Assembly: GCF_015477605.1 (NCBI RefSeq)
Contig: NZ_JADLQX010000014.1
Coordinates: 124,001 to 188,000 of the forward strand
Source: Nocardia amamiensis
GTDB lineage: Bacteria; Actinomycetota; Actinomycetes; Mycobacteriales; Mycobacteriaceae
Length of the DNA stretch: 64,000 nt
Direction of reading: 5' to 3'
This document shows, one piece after another, positions 7,976 through 17,114 of the stretch. The translations under genes were made by a program, and so were the position numbers. How positions within the stretch are numbered: the stretch's first letter is position 1; every line of letters begins with the position of its first letter. The notes under the pieces were generated by a model. It had not been told where the DNA came from and did no database searches. It was given only the letters and a program-made list of their open reading frames with translations.

Positions 7976-9676
7976 TCACGCCCCGGCCGTGGCCGCCGCG
8001 GGCTGTTCCTTCTTGCGCTCGGCGATATCCAGCACCGCCAGATAGCCGAAGGTGATGGCGGGGCCGATGGTGGCGCCGGGGCCCGCGTAGGTGTGGCCCA
8101 TGACGGGGGCGCTGACATTGCCGGAGGCGTACAGGCCCTCGATGACGGTCTCGTCCTCACGCAGCACCCGGCCCGCGGTATCGGTGACCAGGCCGCCCTT
8201 GGTGCCGAGATCGCCGGGCACGATCTTCGCCGCGTAGAACGGCCCCTCCACCAGCGCGGCCAGGCAAGGGTTCGGTTTGACGGTCGGGTCGCCGTAGTAC
8301 TTGTCGTAGGCGCTGTCGCCGCGGTGGAAGTCCTCGTCCACGCCGCTGGCCGCGAAGCCGTTGAACCGTTCGATGGTCGCGGCCAGGTTCTGCTCCGGCA
8401 CGCCGATCTTCGCGGCCAGTTCGGCCAGCGTCGGCGCCTGCACGATGAGATCGTTTTCCATCCAGCGGGACGGAAACCGCTGGCCGGGCTGCAACCCCGC
8501 GAAGATGTAGCGGTTGCGGTAGCGCTGGTCGAACACCAGCCAGGCGGGGACGTTCTCGCCGGGGCCATCGCCTTGGCCGTACTCGCCGCCGTACATGGTG
8601 TGCACGGCCTCGACGTAAGGAGCGGACTCATTTCCGAATCGCTTCCCGTCGGCGTTCACGATGACGCAGCCCGGCAGATTGCGCTCCGCCAGGCAGAACC
8701 AGGGCTTGCCGCCCTTGAAGATCGTCGGCCCCCACCAGGCGTCGGCCATGATGTCGACGGCGGCGCCGAGTTCGAGCCCGGCGTTGATGCCGTCGCCGGT
8801 GTTGGCGGGCGCGCCGGTGGTCCATTCGGTGCTGATGGGCTCGCGCTGGTAGGCGTGCCGCATCTCCGCGTTGTGCTCGAAGCCGCCGGTGGCCAGCACG
8901 ACGCCGTAGCGAGCCGCGAAGCGGACGGTCTGGCCCTCGTGTTCGGCCTCGACGCCGGCGACCCGGTCGTCCTCGACGATCAGCCGGGTCAGCGGGGTGT
9001 TCAGCAGCAGCGGCACGTCCGCGTCCAGCAGGCCCTTGCGCAGCGCGGCGGCCAGTGCCTGCCCCATGCCGAGCAGATGCTTGCCGGTGATCCGGGCCCA
9101 TGTGGTGCGCGCGCCGACCCGCATGGCGCGCAGCATGCCGCGCGGATGCCGCCGGATGAGGTTGAGCTGCTTGAAATCGGCCTGGGTGACCACGACGTTC
9201 AGCGGCGCCTTGCTGTAGGGCGGTTCCAGATCGAAGCGCGCCGCGCCGAGGACTTTGGCGTTGAACGGCCTCGGCTCGCACGAGCGTCCCTCGGCGCGGC
9301 CGCCCGGCGCCTCGGGGTAGTAGTCGGAATAGCCCGGCACCCAGCGCATCTTCAGCGGCGTGTGGTCGAGCACGAAGTCGAAGGCTTCGGCGCCGCGGTC
9401 GATGTAGGTGTCGATGCGTTCCTTGGGTACGACGTCGCCGATGATGCTGTGCAGGTAGGTCCGTGCGTCCTCGCGGTCGTCGGGCCGACCGGACGCGCGC
9501 AGCGCCTTGTTGCCCGGGATCCATACGCCGCCGCCGGAGCGCGCGGTCGACCCGCCGTAGTGCGCGGCCTTTTCGATGACCACCACGCGCAGCCCGTGCT
9601 GGGCCGCGGTGAGGGCGGCGGTCATGCCGGCGGCGCCGCTGCCGACCACCACCACGTCGTATTCCCGATCAGTCAT
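7976..9676 (-). CDS. kstD: 3-ketosteroid delta-1-dehydrogenase
   Basis: This 566-residue FAD flavoprotein introduces the 1,2 double bond into ring A of 3-ketosteroids, the step that with KshA opens ring B. The N-terminal dinucleotide fold has VVVGSGAAG at residues 8-17. The family's catalytic YAGPG motif is at about 530-534, matching the Tyr and Gly that bind the C3 carbonyl in characterised KstD. Conserved TGG and GDLGTKGG segments are present. I chose ATG 9676 (MTDREYDVV), which directly follows a perfect KstR box, so the transcript may be nearly leaderless. An ATG 30 bases upstream would lie across that box. Confidence 0.93.
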   Translation of the reverse strand: MTDREYDVVVVGSGAAGMTAALTAAQHGLRVVVIEKAAHYGGSTARSGGGVWIPGNKALRASGRPDDREDARTYLHSIIGDVVPKERIDTYIDRGAEAFDFVLDHTPLKMRWVPGYSDYYPEAPGGRAEGRSCEPRPFNAKVLGAARFDLEPPYSKAPLNVVVTQADFKQLNLIRRHPRGMLRAMRVGARTTWARITGKHLLGMGQALAAALRKGLLDADVPLLLNTPLTRLIVEDDRVAGVEAEHEGQTVRFAARYGVVLATGGFEHNAEMRHAYQREPISTEWTTGAPANTGDGINAGLELGAAVDIMADAWWGPTIFKGGKPWFCLAERNLPGCVIVNADGKRFGNESAPYVEAVHTMYGGEYGQGDGPGENVPAWLVFDQRYRNRYIFAGLQPGQRFPSRWMENDLIVQAPTLAELAAKIGVPEQNLAATIERFNGFAASGVDEDFHRGDSAYDKYYGDPTVKPNPCLAALVEGPFYAAKIVPGDLGTKGGLVTDTAGRVLREDETVIEGLYASGNVSAPVMGHTYAGPGATIGPAITFGYLAVLDIAERKKEQPAAATAGA

Positions 9677-9677
9677 G

Positions 9678-9691
9678 TAGAACACGTTATA
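9678..9691. promoter_or_regulatory. KstR operator between kstD and the flavoprotein gene
   Basis: The 14-base sequence TAGAACACGTTATA fits the KstR consensus TnnAACnnGTTnnA at every fixed position. It ends one base before the kstD start codon, so KstR binding would block kstD transcription directly. It could also act on the divergent flavoprotein gene 100 bases away. Confidence 0.85.
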
Positions 9692-9754
9692 GAATGGACG
9701 CGCCATTGGTCTATGTTGTGTGGCAGAAGACTTGCTCGACGTTCCATTTGTCGA

Positions 9755-9768
9755 GGAAACTTGTTTCA
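9755..9768. promoter_or_regulatory. Imperfect KstR-type box before the flavoprotein-hsaEGF operon
   Basis: GGAAACTTGTTTCA keeps the AAC and GTT cores and the final A of the KstR consensus but has G instead of T at position 1. It lies 22 bases before the start codon at 9791. This would give the plus-strand operon its own KstR control. Confidence 0.5.
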
Positions 9769-9790
9769 GTTTCAGACCGGAGTGGAGGAC

Positions 9791-11416
9791 ATGGGCCTCG
9801 AATGGGACCTGGCCACCGACGTTGTCGTGGTCGGATACGGCGCCGCGGGTGCGGCGGCCGCGCTGGAGGCGACCGCGGCGGGCGCGCAGGTGCTCGTGCT
9901 GGAGCGGTTCGCCGGCGGCGGTGCGTCGGCGCTGTCCGGCGGCATCATCTACGCGGGCGGCGGCACCTCGGTGCAGCGTGAGGCGGGAGTCGAGGACACT
10001 CCGGAGGCGATGTACGCCTATCTGGAGCGCGAGGTCGGCGACGCCGTCGCTCCCGAGACGCTACGCCGGTTCGTCGACGAAAGCCCCGGTCTGATCGAGT
10101 GGCTGAAGGGGCACGGCGTTCCGTTCGAAGCCTCGCTCTGCCCGTACAAGACCTCCTATCCGAACGACCGCTACTACCTGTACTACTCCGGCAGCGAGAT
10201 CTCCGGCGCGTTCCGGGACATCCCGGCCGCCCAGCGCGGACATCGGGTGAAGGGCCGGGGTACCTCGGGCAAGAAGCTCACCGGCCCGCTCGCCGCCGCC
10301 GCGTCCCGGCTCGGCGTGCGCGTGGAAACCCTCACGCGAGCAACCCGATTGATTACCGACGGCACCGGCGCGGTGATCGGCGTGGAGTGTCACACGCTGC
10401 GTGACGCGCCCGGGCGGGTGCGGGACCGCTACACCCGGATCGCGAATATCGCGGCCAAGCCGGGCATCTACTACCCACCGCTGCGCCGGCGGCTGGAACG
10501 GCGGTTGGCCGGGCTGGAACGCCGCTACGGCACCACGATTCGCGTCCTGGCCAGGCGCGGGGTGGTCGTCAGCGCGGGCGGGTTCATCGCCAACCGCGAC
10601 ATGGTGCGGCTGTACGCACCCGCCTACCGCGGCGGTCTCGCGCTCGGCACCACGGGTGACGACGGCAGCGGGATTCTCATGGCACAGCAGGCCGGTGCGG
10701 CCGTCGACCGCATGGACAACGTCTCCGCATGGCGATTCCTCCTGCCACCGAGCGCTTTCACCGGCGCACTGCTGGTGGACGCCGCCGGTCGCCGGGTCAT
10801 CGACGAGACCCGCTACGGCGCTGCCGTCGGTCACGCGCTGATCACCGAGCACGGCGGCAAGGGCTGGCTGCTGGCCGACGACGCGTTGATGCGCTCTGCG
10901 ATCGGCCAGATCGGCAAGCAGGGCGCATGGTTCCAGCGCGGGCAGTTCGAGACCATGCGGCGCACCGCGATCCGGGGCGCCACGCTGGAAGAAGCAGCGG
11001 CCGAGGCGGGTATCGACCCCGCCGGTTTGCGCGCAACGGTCGAGGCGCACAACACCGCGATCGAGACCGGCGCCCCCGATCCGGTCGGCAAGCCCGCCGA
11101 GTACACCCAACCGGTCGGGACCGGCCCGTTCTGGCTGTTGGATGTGGGCATCAAACCGAGCCTGACCAATCCGTGCCCCATGCTCACTCTCGGCGGCGTC
11201 GTCGTGGACGAACAGTCCGGCGCGGTCAAATCGACCGAGGGCAAGGACATTCCCGGGCTTTTCGCGGCCGGACGCACCGCCATCGGGATCTGCTCGAAGT
11301 CCTACGTCAGCGGGCTGTCGCTGGCCGACTGCGTCTTCTCCGGCCGCAGGGCCGGCCGGTCCGCGGCGGGCGAGCAGGTCTCGGCGCTCGATCAAGCAAC
11401 TGTGGAAGGAAACTAG
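9791..11416 (+). CDS. FAD-dependent oxidoreductase of the KstD/fumarate-reductase type
   Basis: This 541-residue flavoprotein has the FAD-binding motif VVVVGYGAAG at residues 11-20 and the C-terminal FAD segment GLFAAGRTAIG. It resembles ketosteroid dehydrogenases but lacks the YAGPG motif of KstD. Instead it has SYVSGLS near residue 504-510, i.e. a Tyr-x-Ser pair like the catalytic pair reported for the delta-4-(5-alpha)-ketosteroid dehydrogenase of R. jostii. That makes a steroid substrate likely but not proven. GGAGGAC precedes the ATG. hsaE follows after one base, so it heads the hsaEGF operon. The product could also be a flavoprotein with another substrate. Confidence 0.8.
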   Translation: MGLEWDLATDVVVVGYGAAGAAAALEATAAGAQVLVLERFAGGGASALSGGIIYAGGGTSVQREAGVEDTPEAMYAYLEREVGDAVAPETLRRFVDESPGLIEWLKGHGVPFEASLCPYKTSYPNDRYYLYYSGSEISGAFRDIPAAQRGHRVKGRGTSGKKLTGPLAAAASRLGVRVETLTRATRLITDGTGAVIGVECHTLRDAPGRVRDRYTRIANIAAKPGIYYPPLRRRLERRLAGLERRYGTTIRVLARRGVVVSAGGFIANRDMVRLYAPAYRGGLALGTTGDDGSGILMAQQAGAAVDRMDNVSAWRFLLPPSAFTGALLVDAAGRRVIDETRYGAAVGHALITEHGGKGWLLADDALMRSAIGQIGKQGAWFQRGQFETMRRTAIRGATLEEAAAEAGIDPAGLRATVEAHNTAIETGAPDPVGKPAEYTQPVGTGPFWLLDVGIKPSLTNPCPMLTLGGVVVDEQSGAVKSTEGKDIPGLFAAGRTAIGICSKSYVSGLSLADCVFSGRRAGRSAAGEQVSALDQATVEGN

Positions 11417-11417
11417 C

Positions 11418-12203
11418 GTGCTGTCCGACGCGGTACGAACCGAACTGGCCGACGAACTCGAGCGCGCCGAGCGCGACCGGGTGGCGATCGATCCGCTGAT
11501 CGCCAGGCACCCCGGCATCGACGTGGTCGACGCCTACGAGATCCAGTTGATCAACATCCGGCGCAGGCTCGACGGCGGCGCCCGCGTTGTCGGGCACAAG
11601 GTGGGCCTGTCCTCGAAGGCCATGCAGCAGATGATGGGCGTCGACGAGCCCGACTACGGGCATCTGCTCGCGGAAATGGAAGTCTATGAAGACGTTCCGG
11701 TCGAAGCGGGCCGCTACCTGTTCCCCCGCGTCGAGGTGGAGGTCGGCTTCGTGCTCGGCGCCGACCTGCCCGGAGCCGACTGCACCGAGGCGGACGTGCT
11801 CGCCGCCACGGTCGCCTTCGCACCCGCGATCGAGTTGATCGACTCGCGGATCAAGGACTGGAACATCGGCCTGGCCGACACCATCTCCGACAATGCCTCC
11901 TCCGCCGGCTTCGTGCTCGGCGCCGGGCGCGTCGCGCCCGCGGATATCGACGTCAAGGCGATCGACGCGGTGCTCACCCGCAACGGCGAGGTGGTCGCCG
12001 AGGGCCGCAGCGACGCCGTGCTCGGCGATCCCGTGATCGCGGTCGCCTGGCTGGCGCGCAAGGTGGCGAGCTTCGGCGTCCGGCTGAAAGCGGGAGACAT
12101 CGTGCTGCCCGGTTCGTGCACCCGCGCCATCGACGCCCGTCCGGGCGACGCATTCCACGCCGAGTTCGCCGGACTCGGTTCTGTCCGTCTGCAATTCACC
12201 TAG
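11418..12203 (+). CDS. hsaE: 2-hydroxyhexa-2,4-dienoate hydratase
   Basis: This 261-residue member of the MhpD/hydratase-decarboxylase family hydrates the C6 dienoate released by HsaD, giving 4-hydroxy-2-oxohexanoate. The GHKVGLSSKAMQ segment (about residues 54-65) and the acidic metal ligands in the VEVEVGFVL and IELIDSRI segments are visible. The length matches the family. The start is GTG with AAGGA nine bases upstream. It lies in the order hsaE-hsaG-hsaF, as in Rhodococcus and Mycobacterium, with short gaps to both neighbours. Confidence 0.92.
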   Translation: MLSDAVRTELADELERAERDRVAIDPLIARHPGIDVVDAYEIQLINIRRRLDGGARVVGHKVGLSSKAMQQMMGVDEPDYGHLLAEMEVYEDVPVEAGRYLFPRVEVEVGFVLGADLPGADCTEADVLAATVAFAPAIELIDSRIKDWNIGLADTISDNASSAGFVLGAGRVAPADIDVKAIDAVLTRNGEVVAEGRSDAVLGDPVIAVAWLARKVASFGVRLKAGDIVLPGSCTRAIDARPGDAFHAEFAGLGSVRLQFT

Positions 12204-12213
12204 GGAGGCTGTC

Positions 12214-13158
12214 GTGTCCGCGAACGGGACCGTCACCGCCGCGATCGTCGGGTCCGGCAATATCAGTACCGATCTGCTCTACAAACTGCTGCGCTCGGAG
12301 AAGATCCAGCCACGCTGGATGATCGGGATCGACCCGGACAGCGAGGGGCTGAAGCGGGCCCGCGGGCTGGGGCTGGAGACCTCACACGAGGGCGTCGACT
12401 GGCTGCTCGGGCAGTCCGAACTGCCGGACCTGATCTTCGAGGCGACCTCGGCCTACGTGCACCGCGCCGCCGCACCGCGTTACGCCGAAGCAGGCATCCG
12501 GGTCGTAGATCTGACACCCGCCGCCGTCGGGCCCGCCGTGGTGCCGCCGGTGAACCTCGGCGCCAACCTCGACGCGCCGAACGTCAACATGATCACCTGT
12601 GGCGGGCAGGCGACGATCCCGATCGTCGCCGCGGTGTCGCGGGTGGTCCCGGTGCCGTACGCGGAGATCGTCGCGTCGGTGTCGTCGGTGTCCGCGGGAC
12701 CGGGAACGCGCGCGAACATCGATGAGTTCACCAAGACCACCAGCCGTGGCGTGGAGACCATCGGCGGTGCGCAGCGCGGCAAGGCGATCATCATCCTGAA
12801 CCCGGCCGAGCCGCCGATGATCATGCGCGACACCATTTTCTGCGCCATCCCCGACGACGCCGACACCGACGCGATCGCCGACTCCATCCACCGGATGGTC
12901 GCCGACATCCAGCAGTACGTGCCCGGCTACCGGCTGCTCAACGAGCCGCAGTTCGACCAGCCGTCGGTGGTGTCCGGCGGCATGGCCAAGGTGTCGGTGT
13001 TCGTCGAGGTGGAGGGCGCGGGCGACTTCCTGCCGCCGTACGCGGGCAACCTCGACATCATGACCGCCGCAGCCACCCAGGTGGGCGAGGTCATCGCGGA
13101 ACAGATCCGGAGCCGAGCGGAGCGGGGCGACCAATCAGACACAGCGGCCCGGGTGTAA
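12214..13158 (+). CDS. hsaG: Acylating propanal/acetaldehyde dehydrogenase
   Basis: This 314-residue NAD-dependent enzyme converts the aldehyde made by HsaF (propanal) to propanoyl-CoA. The Rossmann motif IVGSGNIS is at residues 11-18 and the catalytic Cys is Cys129 in NMITCGGQAT. Conserved SVSAGPGTRANIDEFT and the C-terminal PPYAGNLDIMTAAA segments match the BphJ/HsaG family. HsaG and HsaF form a channelling complex, which fits their adjacency (13 bases apart). The start is GTG after GGGAGG. Confidence 0.93.
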   Translation: MSANGTVTAAIVGSGNISTDLLYKLLRSEKIQPRWMIGIDPDSEGLKRARGLGLETSHEGVDWLLGQSELPDLIFEATSAYVHRAAAPRYAEAGIRVVDLTPAAVGPAVVPPVNLGANLDAPNVNMITCGGQATIPIVAAVSRVVPVPYAEIVASVSSVSAGPGTRANIDEFTKTTSRGVETIGGAQRGKAIIILNPAEPPMIMRDTIFCAIPDDADTDAIADSIHRMVADIQQYVPGYRLLNEPQFDQPSVVSGGMAKVSVFVEVEGAGDFLPPYAGNLDIMTAAATQVGEVIAEQIRSRAERGDQSDTAARV

Positions 13159-13171
13159 AGGAGCTATCCAC

Positions 13172-14209
13172 ATGGTCTATTCAGCAGAACTCGACATCCG
13201 CGTCACCGACACCTCGCTGCGCGACGGATCGCATCACAAGCGCCACCAGTTCACCGCCACCGAGGTCCGCGACATCGTGGCCGCGCTGGACGGCGCGGGC
13301 GTGCCGGTGATCGAAGTGACCCACGGCGACGGACTCGGCGGCTCGTCGTTCAACTACGGCTTCTCCAAGACGCCGGAACAGGAACTGGTCACCATCGCCG
13401 CCGAGACGGCGAAGCGGGCGAAGATCGCCGTCCTGATGCTGCCCGGCGTCGGCGTGAAGGAAGACATCAAGATCTCGCAGGACAACGGCGCGTCCATCTG
13501 CCGCATCGCCACCCACTGCACCGAGGCAGACGTGTCGATCCAGCACTTCGGTCTCGCGCGGGAACTCGGCCTGGAGACCGTCGGCTTCCTGATGATGTCG
13601 CACACCCAGCCGCCGGAGGTGCTGGCCGAGCAGGCGCGCATCATGGCCGACGCGGGCTGCCAATGCGTCTACATCGTCGATTCGGCCGGAGCCTTGGTGC
13701 TGGAGCAGGTTTCCGACCGCGTCGCCGCACTGGTCGCCGAACTCGGCGATGACGCCCAAGTCGGTTTCCACGGTCACGAGAACCTCGATCTGGCAGTAGC
13801 CAACTCGGTCTACGCGATCCGCGCCGGCGCCACCCAGATCGACGGCAGCGCACGCCGTTTCGGTGCGGGCGCGGGCAACACACCGGTCGAAGCGCTGGTC
13901 GGCGTGTGCGACAAGCTCGGCATCACGACCGGCATCGATTTCTTCGCCATCGCCGACGCCGCCGAAGACGTCGTCCGCCCCGCGATGCCGCAGGAATGCC
14001 TGCTGGACCGCCAAGCCCTGATGATGGGCTACGCGGGCGTCTACTCCAGCTTCCTCAAGCACGCCGAGCGGCAAGCCGAGCGCTACGGCGTCTCCGCCGC
14101 CGAGATGCTCGTCCGCGCGGGCAAGCGCAAGCTCGTCGGCGGCCAGGAAGACCAGCTCATCGACATCGCACTGGAACTGCAGCGGGAGAAGGCGACCGTG
14201 TCGGCCTGA
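13172..14209 (+). CDS. hsaF: 4-hydroxy-2-oxohexanoate/oxovalerate aldolase
   Basis: This 345-residue DRE-TIM metallolyase cleaves 4-hydroxy-2-oxohexanoate to pyruvate and propanal. The N-terminal motif TDTSLRDGSHHKRHQF (residues 12-27) supplies the catalytic Arg, Asp and His. The metal-binding HGHEN motif lies near residue 200 in VGFHGHENLDLAV. The C-terminal domain that contacts the dehydrogenase partner is present. AAGGAG lies upstream of the ATG. It is the last gene of the operon, and a strong hairpin follows 13 bases after the stop. Confidence 0.93.
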   Translation: MVYSAELDIRVTDTSLRDGSHHKRHQFTATEVRDIVAALDGAGVPVIEVTHGDGLGGSSFNYGFSKTPEQELVTIAAETAKRAKIAVLMLPGVGVKEDIKISQDNGASICRIATHCTEADVSIQHFGLARELGLETVGFLMMSHTQPPEVLAEQARIMADAGCQCVYIVDSAGALVLEQVSDRVAALVAELGDDAQVGFHGHENLDLAVANSVYAIRAGATQIDGSARRFGAGAGNTPVEALVGVCDKLGITTGIDFFAIADAAEDVVRPAMPQECLLDRQALMMGYAGVYSSFLKHAERQAERYGVSAAEMLVRAGKRKLVGGQEDQLIDIALELQREKATVSA

Positions 14210-14221
14210 CCGGCGGAATAC

Positions 14222-14254
14222 GGGCCGCGAACGGATCGCCACCGTCCGCGGCCC
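14222..14254 (+). terminator. Hairpin terminator after hsaF
   Basis: GGGCCGCG (14222-14229) pairs with CGCGGCCC (14247-14254). The inner bases ACGG and CCGT extend the stem to 12 pairs with one mismatch and a seven-base loop. It separates hsaF from the convergent lipase gene. There is no T-run, as is common in high-GC actinomycetes. Confidence 0.65.
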
Positions 14255-14302
14255 GTCCGCGGCCCACTACCTACCTCGGTTGCGAAACAGCTCCGCTACT
14301 GA

Positions 14303-15493
14303 TCACGCGGGTGCGAGAACACGGGCGACGAACGCCAGCACGTCCGGCCAAGCGGCCTCGACGATCCCCCCGTGATCGGCGTCGTAGGTGTGGAACTCGT
14401 ATTTCGTTCCGGCAGCGTTGAATTGGGCGAGCAGCGCGTGGGTGATCGGAATGGGAATGTCGCGATCGGCGGTTCCGTGCGCCACGAACATAGGCTGATG
14501 GTATCCGGAGGTCGGCACCTCCAGGTAGCGGGTGAGGGCGTCGGCCACGGGGCTGCCCGCCACCGGCCGGTTGAGCATCGACCCGATCGAGACGCCGTCG
14601 GCCGCGGCTTGCCATTCGGGTTGGCACCGACGGTCGATACGCGCCAGCACGTCCGAACCGGTGGGCGTCAGGATGGACGTCACCGCATCGGGGGCAACGA
14701 GCCGCACCCCGTCCAGCACGGCCGCGAACGTCGCGGTGAGCCCGTCGAAGCCGGGCACCGTCGGCGCATACGGCCCGGCGAGCGTGAATATCTTCTCGAC
14801 GTTGGACGCGGGCGCGAGCGCCGCGGTGCCGCGGAAATCGAGTTCCGGAGCGTAGCCGTCGGCGATATTGCCGGTGTTGAGCGTGGCGTGTCCGCCTTGG
14901 GAGACACCGGCGACCGCCCACCGGCGCGCGAGCGCGGGCTCGACGCGGCGGGCGGCGCGCACCAGGTCGACGGTCGCCGTGGCTTCGGTGCGCGAGTGCA
15001 GGTACGGATGGACGGTCGCGGCGCCCGGCCCCAGGCCGAGGTAATCGGGCGCGACGACCGCGTAGCCCCGATCCAGCAGCCCCCGCACGATGGGTGCGTC
15101 GGCCTTCGGGTCCGTGGTGATCCCGCAGGTCGGCCCGAGGCCCCGGGTCCCGTGATCCCATGCGACGACCGGCCAGCCCCCCGCTGGTGGGCTTCCGGCA
15201 GGCGTCGCGAGAATGCCGGTCACCGTCGTCGGCGCGCCGGTCGGGCCCTCGGTGACGTACTCGATGAAGCGAGCCGATTCGATGCCGCCCCACCCGGCGG
15301 CGAACCCGTGCGAGCTGACCACCGAACCGAATTCGGTGGCGGTGGTGGAGTTCTGGCCGATCTCGTCGGCATGAGCGGTCGAGACCGCCGCCGTCGCGGC
15401 CAGCACGGCGAGCGAGCAGAGGGTGGCGGCCACCGAGCGCACGCGATGCAGGTTCGGAATCACGGGCGCACGGTTGATCCGGTTCGTGAACAA
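14303..15493 (-). CDS. Secreted lipase/esterase of the secretory-lipase family
   Basis: The 396-residue product begins with a signal peptide: basic residues up to about 19, a hydrophobic core around 20-38, and a likely cleavage after AHA (about residue 42). The mature part is an alpha/beta hydrolase of the actinobacterial secretory-lipase type. The nucleophile motif GVSQGGHA lies near residue 195, and the acid/His pair is likely in HGTADRDIPI and DADHGG near the C-terminus. The start is TTG at 15493, supported by GAAGGA eight bases upstream. Its substrate is unknown; secreted lipases of this type can release fatty acids or sterol esters. Confidence 0.83.
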   Translation of the reverse strand: MFTNRINRAPVIPNLHRVRSVAATLCSLAVLAATAAVSTAHADEIGQNSTTATEFGSVVSSHGFAAGWGGIESARFIEYVTEGPTGAPTTVTGILATPAGSPPAGGWPVVAWDHGTRGLGPTCGITTDPKADAPIVRGLLDRGYAVVAPDYLGLGPGAATVHPYLHSRTEATATVDLVRAARRVEPALARRWAVAGVSQGGHATLNTGNIADGYAPELDFRGTAALAPASNVEKIFTLAGPYAPTVPGFDGLTATFAAVLDGVRLVAPDAVTSILTPTGSDVLARIDRRCQPEWQAAADGVSIGSMLNRPVAGSPVADALTRYLEVPTSGYHQPMFVAHGTADRDIPIPITHALLAQFNAAGTKYEFHTYDADHGGIVEAAWPDVLAFVARVLAPA

Positions 15494-15846
15494 TGGCGTT
15501 CCTTCGCTGACCCGACCCTGATTTCTGTAGTCAAGCTATGGACTGAGCGTTCGGCGGACAACACAGGTGAATTGGGGGCGCGCAGCGCGGCCGAACTAGG
15601 TTGTATGTCCGATCGTGACAGCGAATCTCAGCCATCTGCAACCAGATTCACCTCGTTGGGACGGCAGTCACAATTGTGGCGAGCGAGCTTGTCGGTGGCA
15701 CTGGTCACCGAATGCGTACGACGCCACTGGTCACCGGCAGCAGGGCGAGGACCTCCCTGAAGCCCCGGATGCCTAGCTCGCCTGACTGTTCTCGGTAGCG
15801 GGGCGGGTGGGCCTCCACCTGCCGGGTCCATTGACAAGGCGACGAA
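15494..15846. other. Non-coding gap upstream of the lipase
   Basis: This 353-base stretch contains no convincing gene. A 12-base direct repeat CACTGGTCACCG occurs at 15699-15710 and 15725-15736. A short GGTGG/CCACC hairpin near 15806-15820 may end the YdeI-like gene. The lipase promoter presumably lies near 15500-15600, where the sequence is less GC-rich. Confidence 0.4.
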
Positions 15847-16422
15847 TCAACGGGCCTGGCTTTCACTCAACTCCGAGAGGATCCGCCGCAGCTGAGTAGC
15901 GCGCTCGGCGGGAGCCCGAGCCTTCATCAGCCGCAGGAAGAACGCGTACTGCCCGGTGCGATCGAGTCCGTCGAATTTGCTTCGAGCAAATGGGTTCTCC
16001 GCCAGAGCGGCGTTCAGGTCGGCGGGGCAGGCGGCGGTGCGCTGGGGCTCGTAGGCGGCAGACCAGCGCCCGTCGGATTGCGCCGCAGCGATGGCGGCGA
16101 AACCGGAGGACCGCATGCGCCCCGAGGCGATGAGGGCTTCCGCTTTGGCGACGTTCACCTGAGACCAGGGGCTCTTCGGGCGGCGCGGAGAGTAGCGCTG
16201 GAGGTAGTGGTCGGTGTCGAGGCTGCGACGGTGGCTGTCGATCCAGCCGAAGCACAGCGCTCCGTCGAGCGCCTCGGTAATGGTGATCGTCGTACCCGCC
16301 GCACTCTTCTTCGCGATCTTCAGCCAGACATCCGCGGCGCGATCGTGGTTGTCGGCAAGCCAACTCTCCCATTGGGTGCTATCGACGCAGGTGAGGATCT
16401 CGGTGCCAGCGAACTGATCCAT
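15847..16422 (-). CDS. YdeI/OmpD-associated family protein
   Basis: This 191-residue protein has the YdeI family pattern: WESWLADNHDRAADVWLKI at the N-terminus, then DGALCFGWIDSHRRSLD and RRPKSPWSQVNVAKAEAL, and the C-terminal SKFDGLDRTGQYAFFLRL region. These proteins are widespread cytoplasmic proteins of unclear function, sometimes annotated as bacteriocin protection proteins. GGAG precedes the ATG at 16422. It lies alone between the lipase and hsaB, and nothing links it to steroid metabolism. Confidence 0.8.
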   Translation of the reverse strand: MDQFAGTEILTCVDSTQWESWLADNHDRAADVWLKIAKKSAAGTTITITEALDGALCFGWIDSHRRSLDTDHYLQRYSPRRPKSPWSQVNVAKAEALIASGRMRSSGFAAIAAAQSDGRWSAAYEPQRTAACPADLNAALAENPFARSKFDGLDRTGQYAFFLRLMKARAPAERATQLRRILSELSESQAR

Positions 16423-16550
16423 AGTCTCGTCTCCTGGGTTCGCGGTGCTGGTCTCAAAAGCCCATCCTCGTCCTTGAAGTGCTCATCAATTGAGCACTTT
16501 GTCGCAAAGGTCTCGGTGTGCCCCGCGGGTGGTCCAGTGGCTACATAGGC

Positions 16551-17114
16551 CTACAACCAGGTGTCGAGGGTCGTGGTCGTGAGGAAATGTTCCAGGTCGG
16601 CGCGCCAAGGGGCCGGGGTGGTCTTCTCGGGTTCGATGGCGGTGTATTGGCCGCGGTAGAACAGCAGGGGGCGGCCCGTGGTGGTCGTTTCGGAGAGGGC
16701 CTGGACTCGGCCGATGACGATGTAGTGGTCGCCGCCATCGATGGCGCTGTCGACTTTGCACTGGATGGTGGCCAGGGCGTTGTCCAGGACCGGAAGCTCC
16801 AGTTCGGAGGTGTGCCAGTCGGCGTCGGCGAACTTGTCGGGTTCGCGGGAGCCGAAGCGGGCGCACAGTTCGCGCTGCTGTTCGGCGAGGACGTTCACGC
16901 AGAAGCGTCCGGACTTCTCGATCGCCGCCCAGGACCGGGAAGCCTTGGTGGGACAGAACAGCACCAGCGGAGGTTCCAAGGAGAGGGCGGCGAAGGACTG
17001 GCAGGCGAAGCCGACCGGGGCCTGGTCGCCGTCGAAGGTGGTGATCACGGTGATGCCGGTGCAGAACTGCCCGAGCACGTTCCGGAATTGCCGTGGATCG
17101 ATCTCGGGTGTCAC
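16551..17114 (-). CDS. hsaB: Flavin reductase component of 3-HSA monooxygenase
   Basis: This 187-residue FMN-binding flavin reductase supplies reduced flavin to HsaA, which hydroxylates 3-HSA to the catechol 3,4-DHSA. The GFACQSFAALSLEPPLVLFCP segment (in pieces around residues 35-55) and the KSGRFCVNVL region are the flavin-binding signature of the HpaC family. I chose GTG 17114 because it overlaps the hsaC stop as GTGA, as the other operon members do. Any longer frame runs into hsaC. Orthologues have the same length. Confidence 0.92.
   Translation of the reverse strand: MTPEIDPRQFRNVLGQFCTGITVITTFDGDQAPVGFACQSFAALSLEPPLVLFCPTKASRSWAAIEKSGRFCVNVLAEQQRELCARFGSREPDKFADADWHTSELELPVLDNALATIQCKVDSAIDGGDHYIVIGRVQALSETTTTGRPLLFYRGQYTAIEPEKTTPAPWRADLEHFLTTTTLDTWL

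Noticed and set aside
7883..9790. A very long open frame on the plus strand running through kstD into the flavoprotein gene
   Set aside because: It is the high-GC antisense shadow of kstD. The real plus-strand gene starts at ATG 9791 after GGAGGAC.
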